From Elusimicrobia bacterium RIFCSPHIGHO2_02_FULL_57_9 (GTDB lineage: Bacteria > Elusimicrobiota > Elusimicrobia > UBA1565 > UBA9628), in assembly GCA_001800015.1 (NCBI GenBank), contig MGUO01000121.1:13583-19560 (forward strand): a DNA stretch of 5,978 nt. Reading direction: 5' to 3'. Shown piece by piece: positions 1 to 5,310 of this stretch; the first letter of the stretch is position 1, and each line of letters opens with the position of its first letter. The notes below the pieces were generated by a model, which saw only the letters and a list, made by a program, of their open reading frames with translations, was not told the origin of the DNA and did not search any database. The translations under genes were made by a program, and so were the position numbers.

Positions 1-119
1 AAAAAGAAGGCGGCCGGTCGGGGCATTTCATCCGCGGGCGGAAGGGAGCAAACCATGAAGATTGCAGTGGGAATACTTACTGTCAGCGACCGCTGCTCGA
101 AAAGCTTGCGGCGCGATGA
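1..119 (+). CDS. moaC: MoaC, C-terminal end only (cyclic pyranopterin monophosphate synthase), partial
   Basis: Only the last residues are present; the gene starts before the window. Read from base 3, the peptide begins KEGGRSGHFIRGRKG, which matches the conserved C-terminal tail of MoaC (GGKSGHF type). MoaC works with MoaA to turn GTP into cyclic pyranopterin monophosphate, the first step of Moco synthesis. In this frame the next stop is the TGA at 117-119, which gives a tail of about 27 residues after the conserved tail and a 65-base overlap with mogA. Both are unusual. The neighbouring frame has a TGA at 56-58 that would overlap the mogA ATG as ATGA, the spacing used elsewhere in this operon. 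A one-base deletion in the GC-rich stretch at about 20-46, real or an assembly error, is therefore possible. The family call rests on a short motif plus the operon context. Confidence 0.7.
   Translation, partial: KEGGRSGHFIRGRKGANHEDCSGNTYCQRPLLEKLAAR
40..48 (+). promoter_or_regulatory. Ribosome binding site of mogA
   Basis: GGAAGGGAG lies six bases before the ATG at 55. It sits inside the 3' end of moaC, so mogA translation is likely coupled to moaC. It supports the start at 55, where the protein begins directly with the first beta strand of the family (MKIAVGILTVSDR). Confidence 0.7.
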
Positions 120-570
120 AAGCGGCCCTGCCTTGCGCAGACTGGTTGAATCTCAAGGCTGGCAGGTGGCGCAATTGGCGGTGGAGCCCGATGAGCAAGA
201 GAAAATTAAGGAGACGCTTTTGGACTGGTCCGACGGCAAGAGCCTCGCCCTCATTTTGACCACGGGCGGAACGGGTCTCGGTCCTCGGGACGTGACGCCG
301 GAAGCGACGCGCGCGGTGTTGGACAAGGAACTCCCGGGCCTAGCGCAGTGGATGCGTCTTGAGGGGGCTAAAAAGAGTGAACGAGCCATGTTGTCACGAG
401 CCCTGGCCGGCGCGCGCGGCGGGTCGCTCATCATCAATCTTCCCGGAAGCCCCCGCGGGGCGATCGATTCGCTCAAGGTCGTCCTGAACCTCGTGCCGCA
501 CGCCCTGGCCATGCTTCAAGGAGAAGGGCATGAAAACGAACAGGCTTCGGCGGCTGGAGATATCCTATGA
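55..570 (+). CDS. mogA: MogA/MoaB-family molybdopterin adenylyltransferase
   Basis: The 171-residue protein is a single MoCF-biosynthesis domain of normal family length. It would adenylate molybdopterin with ATP in the cytoplasm, giving the adenylyl intermediate that MoeA uses for molybdate insertion. Visible signatures are the opening strand VGILTVSDR (5-13), the nucleotide-binding motif TTGGTGLGPRDVTPEAT (69-85) and the second conserved loop NLPGSPRG (128-135), followed by the C-terminal helix with VPHAL (147-151). The last 15 residues or so (GEGHENEQ onward) are a non-conserved tail. The gene overlaps moaC upstream, and its TGA overlaps the next ATG (ATGA at 567-570), so it belongs to the operon. 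MogA and MoaB are close relatives and cannot be separated with certainty by eye. With a separate MoeA in the same operon, the adenylyltransferase role is the natural reading. Confidence 0.93.
   Translation: MKIAVGILTVSDRCSKSLRRDESGPALRRLVESQGWQVAQLAVEPDEQEKIKETLLDWSDGKSLALILTTGGTGLGPRDVTPEATRAVLDKELPGLAQWMRLEGAKKSERAMLSRALAGARGGSLIINLPGSPRGAIDSLKVVLNLVPHALAMLQGEGHENEQASAAGDIL
556..560 (+). promoter_or_regulatory. Ribosome binding site of the membrane-protein gene at 567
   Basis: GGAGA lies six bases before the ATG at 567, inside the end of mogA. It supports this start and the reality of the small gene that follows. Confidence 0.6.
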
Positions 571-1031
571 CCGGGAAATACGCCAACTATTTCCTATTGG
601 CGGCGGTTATCTACTTCGTTGTGAGCGCCGTCCTCGGGCTGGCGATGATTATGAGTTGGACAGGCGGCCAGTGGCGCGGACTCGATTACTATCTCATTCC
701 CTCCCACGCCCACCTGATGCTGTTGGGTTGGGTCTCCATGACCATGTACGGAATGATGTACCGCGTCGTGCCGGCTTTTTTTGGACGGCGGCTCTATTCG
801 GAATGGCTCGCTTGGACGCATCTCGTCATTGCCAATATAGCCACCGTGGGGATGGCCTTGTTCTTCGGCCTTCACCGCTGGCAAGAGGGACGCTGGGTGT
901 GGGCCTTGGCGGCTTCGGGCAGCCTACAGTTTTTCGGTATTCTTGTTTTTGCTTTCAACATGATCGCAAGCGTGGTCTGCGGAGAGACCAAATTGGAGGT
1001 TTATCGTGATTACGCCTCAAAAGGCTCTTGA
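567..1031 (+). CDS. Four-helix membrane protein resembling the N-terminal part of heme-copper (cbb3/NorB-type) oxidase subunit I
   Basis: The 154-residue protein has four likely membrane helices at about 7-31, 46-69, 80-103 and 110-136. It has no signal peptide and ends in a short charged tail. Helix 2 carries SHAHLMLLGWVSMTMYG (46-62), close to the His-rich helix of cbb3-type and NorB-type oxidase subunit I, where a histidine binds heme. Other histidines are at 85, at the start of helix 3, and at 103, at its end. At about a third of the length of a full subunit I, it cannot hold a complete catalytic site. I infer either a small heme-binding membrane protein or a related small family; function is not known. 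The reading frame is intact, starts in an ATGA overlap with mogA behind a good ribosome binding site, and overlaps moeA by 26 bases, so it is cotranscribed with Moco genes. Its link to Moco synthesis is unclear. Confidence 0.8.
   Translation: MTGKYANYFLLAAVIYFVVSAVLGLAMIMSWTGGQWRGLDYYLIPSHAHLMLLGWVSMTMYGMMYRVVPAFFGRRLYSEWLAWTHLVIANIATVGMALFFGLHRWQEGRWVWALAASGSLQFFGILVFAFNMIASVVCGETKLEVYRDYASKGS
995..999 (+). promoter_or_regulatory. Ribosome binding site of moeA, fixing a GTG start
   Basis: GGAGG lies six bases before the GTG at 1006. It decides the start of moeA, whose N-terminus MITPQKALDLIL is in register with the family. The site lies inside the preceding gene. Confidence 0.75.
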
Positions 1032-2220
1032 TCTAATTCTGGAAAGCACTTCTGTTCTTGGCGGCGAAGACGTCAGGCTGGACGCATCCGTTGGGCGCGT
1101 GCTGGCTGAGGATATATTAGCCAATGACGATCTTCCCCCTTTCGACAATTCGGCGATGGATGGATTCGCGGTCAGGCTCCAAGATTGCTCCCGCGCTTCG
1201 CAACGGGTTCCGGCGCTTCTTACAATCAAAGAAACCATCCGGGCGGGCGCTTTGGCCCAATTGGAGGTGTATCCGGGCGAGGCGATCAAAATCATGACCG
1301 GAGCGCCGCTCCCGCAGGGCGCGGACGCCGTGGTTATGAAGGAAGCGACAAAAGAGCAGGGGGATGGGCGGGTGAGCATCCTCCAAGCTCCAAAATCAGG
1401 AGATCATATCCGCCGTCATGGGGAGGATATTCGTTCCGGAATGCTCATCTTAAATAAAGGACTCAAGATTCGCCCCTACGAGGTGGCCCTCTTAGTCGCG
1501 CAGGGAATTGATCATGTATTCGTCATTAAAAGACCGCGTATCTCCATCCTGGCGACCGGCGATGAGCTTCTGGAGCTCGCAGATAGGCTGGTTCCGGGCA
1601 AGATTCGCAATTCCAATGGCCCCGCCCTGGCTGCGGCGCTCTGCCGCTGGGGAATTGTCCCCCTCAACAAAGGCATTGTCAAGGATGACCCGGCTTTGAT
1701 GCGGCAGGCCCTGGAAGAATCCTTAGCGGGAGCGGATGTACTCCTGGTCACCGGCGGCGTTTCGGCGGGTGATTTTGATTACACCAAGGCTATTTTGGAA
1801 GACCTGGGTTTGCGGACGGTCTTTTGGAAGGCGGCCATCAAACCGGGGAAACCTCTCTTGTTCGGTCTATGCAGGGATAAATTGGTATTCGGTTTGCCGG
1901 GAAATCCCGTTTCTGTGATGGTCTGTCTTGAGGAATTTGTCCGTCCGGCGCTGGAGAAGCTGCAGGGCCATTCTCCGGGGTATCCCAGCTATCACTTGAG
2001 CGGCATTGCGGCCAACGATTACCCGAAACCAGAGGACAGGCAGCAGTATCTGTTTTGCCGAGCCGAGCGGGAGGGAAACGACCACAAACTTCAAATCATC
2101 AGACCGCAGGGTTCCGCTATGTTTGGTATGGCCTGCAAGGCCAACGCGCTGGCGATCGCACCCATAGGCGTGAGCCGCGTTAAGCAGGGAGACTCGCTCG
2201 CTTTTAGATGGCTGAAATGA
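1006..2220 (+). CDS. moeA: MoeA, molybdopterin molybdenumtransferase
   Basis: The 404-residue protein has the full length of bacterial MoeA (about 400-410). It inserts molybdate into adenylated molybdopterin made by MogA, releasing AMP, in the cytoplasm. Family motifs appear in order: PPFDNSAMDGFAV (44-56), IKIMTGAPLP (95-104), RRHGEDIR (136-143), then the MogA-like domain III with ILATGDEL (181-188), LLVTGGVSAGDFDY (246-259), IKPGKPL (278-284) and GLPGNPVSV (296-304). The C-terminal beta domain IV follows, with RPQGSAMFG (366-374) and ANALA (379-383). Acidic and lysine residues expected at the active site (the Asp of MDGFA, Glu of TGDEL, Asp of GDFD, Lys of KPGKP) are all present, so it should be active. 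The start is a GTG behind a strong ribosome binding site. The end overlaps the start of mobA. MoeA paralogues can use tungstate; nothing here tells the two metals apart. Confidence 0.96.
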   Translation: MITPQKALDLILESTSVLGGEDVRLDASVGRVLAEDILANDDLPPFDNSAMDGFAVRLQDCSRASQRVPALLTIKETIRAGALAQLEVYPGEAIKIMTGAPLPQGADAVVMKEATKEQGDGRVSILQAPKSGDHIRRHGEDIRSGMLILNKGLKIRPYEVALLVAQGIDHVFVIKRPRISILATGDELLELADRLVPGKIRNSNGPALAAALCRWGIVPLNKGIVKDDPALMRQALEESLAGADVLLVTGGVSAGDFDYTKAILEDLGLRTVFWKAAIKPGKPLLFGLCRDKLVFGLPGNPVSVMVCLEEFVRPALEKLQGHSPGYPSYHLSGIAANDYPKPEDRQQYLFCRAEREGNDHKLQIIRPQGSAMFGMACKANALAIAPIGVSRVKQGDSLAFRWLK

Positions 2221-2831
2221 CCGCCGAAATGTTGAAAGAGATTACCGGCGTGGTGCTGGCAGGCGGCGAAAGCCGTCGCTTCGGTTCCAATAAGGCCTTG
2301 GCATTGTGGAACGGCAAGACCATGGTGGAGAGCGTGGTCGAAATTCTCTCAGGAATGTTTCCGTCCAATCTTGTCGTGGTAAAAAAGCCGGAATTGTTCC
2401 AATTTTGGGACAAGACGAATGTCCGGGTCGTCAAAGACATGATTGCGGAGTCTCACTCCCTGGGCGGGATTTGGTCAGGCTTGTCCAATGCCGAGACCAA
2501 GCATGTGTTCGTATGCGCCTGTGATATGCCCTTTCTGCAGCCGAAACTCGTGAAAGACCTTTGGAATGCGAGCCAGGATTATGACGCCGTCATCCCTGTC
2601 TGGCGTGAAAAGCCTCAGCCATTGTGCGCCATCTACTCCAAAAAATGCCGCGGGGTCATGGAATGTCGGATCAAAGACCAGCGGCTAAAGATTCAGGAGC
2701 TTTTCGGCATTCTGCGCGCTCGTTTCTATCTGGAACCGGAGGTCAAATCGGCCGATCCATCAGGCCTCTCCTTCGTGGATCTGGACACGAAACAAGAATA
2801 CGAACGGGCGAGACGGGAGAAGCCATGCTGA
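2208..2831 (+). CDS. mobA: MobA, molybdenum cofactor guanylyltransferase
   Basis: The protein (207 residues from the first ATG) attaches GMP from GTP to Mo-molybdopterin, giving the guanine dinucleotide cofactor used by DMSO-reductase-family enzymes such as formate dehydrogenases and nitrate reductases. The nucleotidyltransferase signature LAGGESRRFGSNKAL (17-31) contains the glycine-rich loop, conserved Arg and Lys. GGIWSGL (86-92) and CDMPFL (105-110, metal-binding Asp) follow, then PLCAIYS (138-144) and a C-terminal FVDLDTKQEYE (189-199) of the kind that closes MobA. The start is uncertain: ATGs at 2208, 2217 and 2229 are in frame, none has a good ribosome binding site, and that at 2217 overlaps the moeA stop as ATGA. 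Translation is probably coupled to moeA. The 3' end overlaps moaA by seven bases. Confidence 0.92.
   Translation: MAEMTAEMLKEITGVVLAGGESRRFGSNKALALWNGKTMVESVVEILSGMFPSNLVVVKKPELFQFWDKTNVRVVKDMIAESHSLGGIWSGLSNAETKHVFVCACDMPFLQPKLVKDLWNASQDYDAVIPVWREKPQPLCAIYSKKCRGVMECRIKDQRLKIQELFGILRARFYLEPEVKSADPSGLSFVDLDTKQEYERARREKPC
2815..2820 (+). promoter_or_regulatory. Ribosome binding site of moaA
   Basis: GGGAGA lies four bases before the ATG at 2825, within the last codons of mobA. It supports the start at 2825 over the much longer in-frame extension that reaches back to 2624 through mobA. Confidence 0.6.
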
Positions 2832-3808
2832 TCGATCCATTCGGCCGCAGGATTGATTATCTCCGCCTGTCGGTCACGGACCGCTGCAATCTGCGTTGCG
2901 TCTACTGTCTTCCCGCGCAAGGCGTCGCTGGGTCTGCTTCGCAAGATTTATTAAGCGACGCGGAAATTGCGCGTCTTGTCGGTATCGGGGCAAGTCTTGG
3001 AATCAGCAAGCTTCGCATTACCGGGGGAGAGCCGCTGGCCCGTCCAGGAATCGTTGCGCTGCTCAGAGCCATCGCGGTGATTCCGGGCCTTGCGGATATT
3101 TCTCTTTCAACAAACGGGGTGCTTCTATCCAAGATGGCGGAGGATTTACGCGGCGCCGGACTGGCGCGGGTCAATGTGAGTCTGGATACGCTGCGGCCCG
3201 AACGATTCCCGGCGATTGCCCGTCGTCGCGGTCTTGAGAATGTCATGCATGGCATCCACACGGCTCTCAAAGTTGGATTTTCTCCCGTCAAGATCAACGT
3301 CGTGGTGATGAATGGAGTCAATGCGGACGAAATACCGGATTTCATCTCGCTCACCCGTCGTTTGCCGGTTCATGTCCGTTTTATCGAGCTTATGCCCATA
3401 GGAGAGACGGGTTTTTTCAATTCGCGGCGATGGTTGCCGCTGCGCGAAATTCAAGCGCGCTGCGGTCCGCTTGAGCCTTTGAGCCGGGCGAAACAGCCCG
3501 TAGGTTGCGGTCCCGCCGTTTACTTCAAATCTCCGGCCGGATTGGGCCGCGTGGGTTTCATTTCAGCTTTGAGCTGCAACTTTTGCGGCCGATGCAATCG
3601 GCTGCGCTTGACCGCGAATGGGCGACTTCTGCCTTGTCTGGCTTCAGCGAGGGGTTTGAACCTAAGGGATTGCCTTAGGTCGGGAGCCAGCGACGCGAAG
3701 ATCGCCGAATTGCTGCGCCGGGCGGTGGCCATGAAGCCGCAACGCCACCAGATGGCGCCCGAGGGCGGCCGGGTCCGGGAAAGTTTTATGTGCTCATTAG
3801 GGGGATAA
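2825..3808 (+). CDS. moaA: MoaA, GTP 3',8-cyclase (radical SAM)
   Basis: The 327-residue protein has the usual MoaA length. It uses S-adenosylmethionine and two iron-sulfur clusters to cyclise GTP, and MoaC completes the conversion to cyclic pyranopterin monophosphate. The N-terminus MLIDPFGRRIDYLRLSVTDR is typical. The radical SAM cluster motif CNLRCVYC (21-28) binds the first 4Fe-4S cluster, and TGGEP (66-70) contacts SAM. The second cluster motif lies in CNFCGRCNRLRLTANG (251-266) with the third ligand Cys at 271. This region carries arginines that bind GTP in this family. The C-terminal double glycine (326-327), needed for activity in studied MoaA proteins, is present. An in-frame extension to 2624 exists but would lie wholly inside mobA and adds residues not seen in the family, so I start at 2825. 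A perfect 7-base inverted repeat lies at 3661-3679. Confidence 0.96.
   Translation: MLIDPFGRRIDYLRLSVTDRCNLRCVYCLPAQGVAGSASQDLLSDAEIARLVGIGASLGISKLRITGGEPLARPGIVALLRAIAVIPGLADISLSTNGVLLSKMAEDLRGAGLARVNVSLDTLRPERFPAIARRRGLENVMHGIHTALKVGFSPVKINVVVMNGVNADEIPDFISLTRRLPVHVRFIELMPIGETGFFNSRRWLPLREIQARCGPLEPLSRAKQPVGCGPAVYFKSPAGLGRVGFISALSCNFCGRCNRLRLTANGRLLPCLASARGLNLRDCLRSGASDAKIAELLRRAVAMKPQRHQMAPEGGRVRESFMCSLGG
3799..3804 (+). promoter_or_regulatory. Ribosome binding site of the MOSC gene
   Basis: AGGGGG lies six bases before the ATG at 3811 and overlaps the end of moaA. It favours this start over the in-frame ATG at 3790, which lacks such a site and would add seven residues not expected in the family. 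Confidence 0.65.
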
Positions 3809-3810
3809 AT

Positions 3811-4266
3811 ATGGGAACCATTCTCGCAGTTTGCGTGAGCGCTAGAAAGGGCATTCGGAAAAAGAACGTGGGGCAGGCTATGTTCCTTGAGAACTTCGGC
3901 ATCGAAGGCGACGCCCACGCCGGAAATTGGCATCGCCAGGTGAGCCTGCTTGCCTGGGAGAGCATTGAGAAGATGCGGGCCAAGGGCCTGCAGGTCAATG
4001 CCGGCAGCTTCGCGGAGAATATCACCACGCGCGGGATGGACCTCGTTTCCTTGCCTATCGGCAGCCGCATCAGCATTGGAAACGGCGTGGTGTTCGAGGT
4101 GACCCAGATCGGCAAGGAATGTCACACCCGCTGCGCGATCTATACTCTAGCTGGCGACTGCGTGATGCCGAGGGAGGGCGTTTTTGCTCGGGTGATTCAT
4201 GGCGGCATGGTCAAGGTCGGCGACGGCATCGCTCAGTTGAGTCCGGTTGCCGCGCTCGCGTCATGA
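3811..4266 (+). CDS. Stand-alone MOSC-domain protein
   Basis: The 151-residue protein is almost entirely one MOSC domain, the beta-barrel fold found at the C-terminus of Moco sulfurases and in YiiM/YuaD-type proteins. The domain is thought to bind Moco or carry sulfur. Visible family features are FGIEGDAHAG (29-38), SLLAWESI (45-52), AGSFAENITT (64-73), the barrel segment IGSRISIG (83-90) and the conserved cysteine region IGKECHTRC (100-108). A further CVMPREGVFARV (117-128) matches the version found near, or fused to, MogA/MoaB domains. Here MogA and MOSC are separate genes of one operon. Cys104 is the best candidate for the sulfur-binding cysteine; Cys108 and Cys117 also lie nearby. The start at 3811 has a strong ribosome binding site two bases after moaA ends. 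The stop overlaps the next start as ATGA. Its exact biochemical role is not known. Confidence 0.88.
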   Translation: MGTILAVCVSARKGIRKKNVGQAMFLENFGIEGDAHAGNWHRQVSLLAWESIEKMRAKGLQVNAGSFAENITTRGMDLVSLPIGSRISIGNGVVFEVTQIGKECHTRCAIYTLAGDCVMPREGVFARVIHGGMVKVGDGIAQLSPVAALAS

Positions 4267-5009
4267 CGCAGGAATTGGGTCCCTTTCTTATCCACGCCGC
4301 CGTCTTTGTGGTGGCTCTTCTTTATTCCTCGGTAGGGCACGGAGGCGCGTCGGGATATCTGGCGATTTTATCGCTCGCTTCCTTTCCAAAAGACAACGCC
4401 GCGGCCAGCGCGTTGATTCTTAATGTTTTGGTGTCCTCTTTAGCCGTCGTTGCTTTTTATCGGGCTGGCCGTTCCCATTGGAAACTGACTTGGCCCTTTA
4501 TTCTGGGCTCGCTTCCCATGTCATATATTGGAGGGCTCATCTGCCTCCCGTCGGCCGCTTTCTCCGTCATCTTAGGGATGTCGCTTATCCTGGCAGCCTT
4601 CAGGTTGTGGGTCGATCTTCCCGAAAACGACGAATGTGCGCCGCGGGTGGTTGTCCCCATAGCCGTGATTGCGGGCATGACTATCGGCTTGGTTTCAGGA
4701 ATGATCGGCATCGGCGGCGGAGTTTTCCTGAGTCCCTTGATCCTCTTGTTGGGTTGGGCCGATGCCAAGCAGGCGGCGGCGACCAGCTCTCTGTTCATCC
4801 TAGTCAACTCGATTGCGGCTCTTGTCGCGCGCTGGCATACGGTCCCCACGGCCATGGCCCTGTGGGGTCCCTTGGTGATTTCAGCTTTTGTTGGAGGTTG
4901 GTTCGGGTCCAGAATCGGCTCAGGGCGCCTGTCCAATCTGTCCCTGCGGCGGCTGTTGAGTTTCGTGCTCTGGGGGGCGAGCCTCAAACTGCTTTACGCA
5001 GCGTTGTGA
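4263..5009 (+). CDS. TSUP (TauE/SafE) family membrane transporter
   Basis: The 248-residue protein is a polytopic inner-membrane protein with about eight hydrophobic segments, arranged as two related halves. Each half has the glycine-rich family signature: VGHGGASGYLAIL (24-36) and IGIGGGVFLSPLILL (148-162). The family exports or imports small sulfur-containing or organic anions such as sulfite, sulfoacetate or thiosulfate; the substrate here cannot be read from sequence. I choose the ATG at 4263, which overlaps the MOSC stop as ATGA, because a longer in-frame reading back to 4119 lies inside the MOSC gene and is not membrane-like. No clear ribosome binding site is present, so coupling to the MOSC gene is likely. 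It is the last gene of the operon on this strand. Position beside MOSC suggests sulfur-oxyanion handling linked to Moco or its enzymes, which is inference. Confidence 0.88.
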   Translation: MTQELGPFLIHAAVFVVALLYSSVGHGGASGYLAILSLASFPKDNAAASALILNVLVSSLAVVAFYRAGRSHWKLTWPFILGSLPMSYIGGLICLPSAAFSVILGMSLILAAFRLWVDLPENDECAPRVVVPIAVIAGMTIGLVSGMIGIGGGVFLSPLILLLGWADAKQAAATSSLFILVNSIAALVARWHTVPTAMALWGPLVISAFVGGWFGSRIGSGRLSNLSLRRLLSFVLWGASLKLLYAAL

Positions 5010-5075
5010 CAGGCAGAGCCGGGTTTTCACCTTGCCCGGGACAGGGGCTTTGACGAAGACCAAGACCCTGTTCAT
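5010..5075 (-). pseudogene. Remnant: first 22 codons or so of a TIGR04282-type transferase (rSAM/selenodomain-associated transferase 1)
   Basis: On the reverse strand the ATG at 5075-5073 opens MNRVLVFVKAPVPGKVKTRL, which is the typical start of the TIGR04282/DUF2064 family (related to nucleotidyl and glycosyl transferases, normally about 200 residues). Family likeness ends near 5010, next to the tauE stop. Beyond this the frame simply runs through the complement of tauE to 4920 without any family resemblance. The piece holds the first strand and the PGKVKTRL phosphate-binding loop only, so it cannot be active. Its ATG overlaps the stop of the preceding remnant (ATGA), the normal arrangement for this pair of families. 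Confidence 0.75.
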
Positions 5076-5310
5076 CGATAGAACCTCACCAAAGAGCGCG
5101 GTGGCACTCCCAAGTAAAAAAGGGCGGTGATGGCGGCGTTGCGCAGAAGATTTCGCAGCCTGCCGTTTTTCTCGTACCTGCGGGCCGACGTGGCCACCCG
5201 GCCGGGCAGGATATTGACCCTCCCTAAGGTCTTGAGCTTGCCGCAGAGCAGATACTCCTCCATCAAAGGGACTGTCGGTAAGCGAGGCCATCGCGTCGCG
5301 TCTTTGAAGG
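5072..5310 (-). pseudogene. Remnant: C-terminal third of a TIGR04283-type family 2 glycosyltransferase (rSAM/selenodomain-associated transferase 2)
   Basis: Read on the reverse strand, the peptide includes PLMEEYLLCGKLKTLGRV, then ILPGRVATSARRYEKNG and LGVPPRSLVRFYR before the TGA at 5074-5072. This matches the C-terminal third of TIGR04283 glycosyltransferases, which carry PLMED-type, TSARR and LGV..E.L..LY motifs. The frame can start at a TTG at 5266, or be read further up without a stop to about 5314, where the upstream ATPase gene ends; likeness is doubtful above 5275. The nucleotide-sugar-binding N-terminal two thirds (full length about 220-230) are missing, so it should be inactive. No convincing ribosome binding site or start codon exists. 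A small expressed protein cannot be fully excluded. Confidence 0.75.

Noticed and set aside
530..1009. A 159-residue + strand open frame overlapping the oxidase-like gene
   Set aside because: Arg/Pro/Gly-rich shadow of the gene at 567-1031, which has a coherent four-helix pattern and a ribosome binding site.
2624..2824. In-frame N-terminal extension of moaA reaching back to 2624
   Set aside because: It lies wholly within mobA in another frame, has no family counterpart, and the ATG at 2825 has its own ribosome binding site and the standard MoaA N-terminus.
2902..3354. A 150-residue - strand open frame inside moaA
   Set aside because: It is antisense to the core of moaA, with low-complexity Ser/Arg/Pro composition and no motif.
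3520..4125. A 201-residue - strand open frame across the end of moaA and the start of the MOSC gene
   Set aside because: It spans two well-supported genes on the opposite strand and shows no recognisable domain; it is a GC-rich shadow frame.
4119..4262. In-frame N-terminal extension of the TSUP gene back to 4119
   Set aside because: It is inside the MOSC gene, is rich in Arg, His and Ser with no membrane character, and the ATGA overlap at 4263 gives a natural start.
5215..5262. Peptide LRQAQDLREGQ on the - strand, like products of widespread short intergenic repeats
   Set aside because: The same DNA reads LCGKLKTLGRV in the glycosyltransferase frame, which fits that family, and no second copy of the element is seen in the window.
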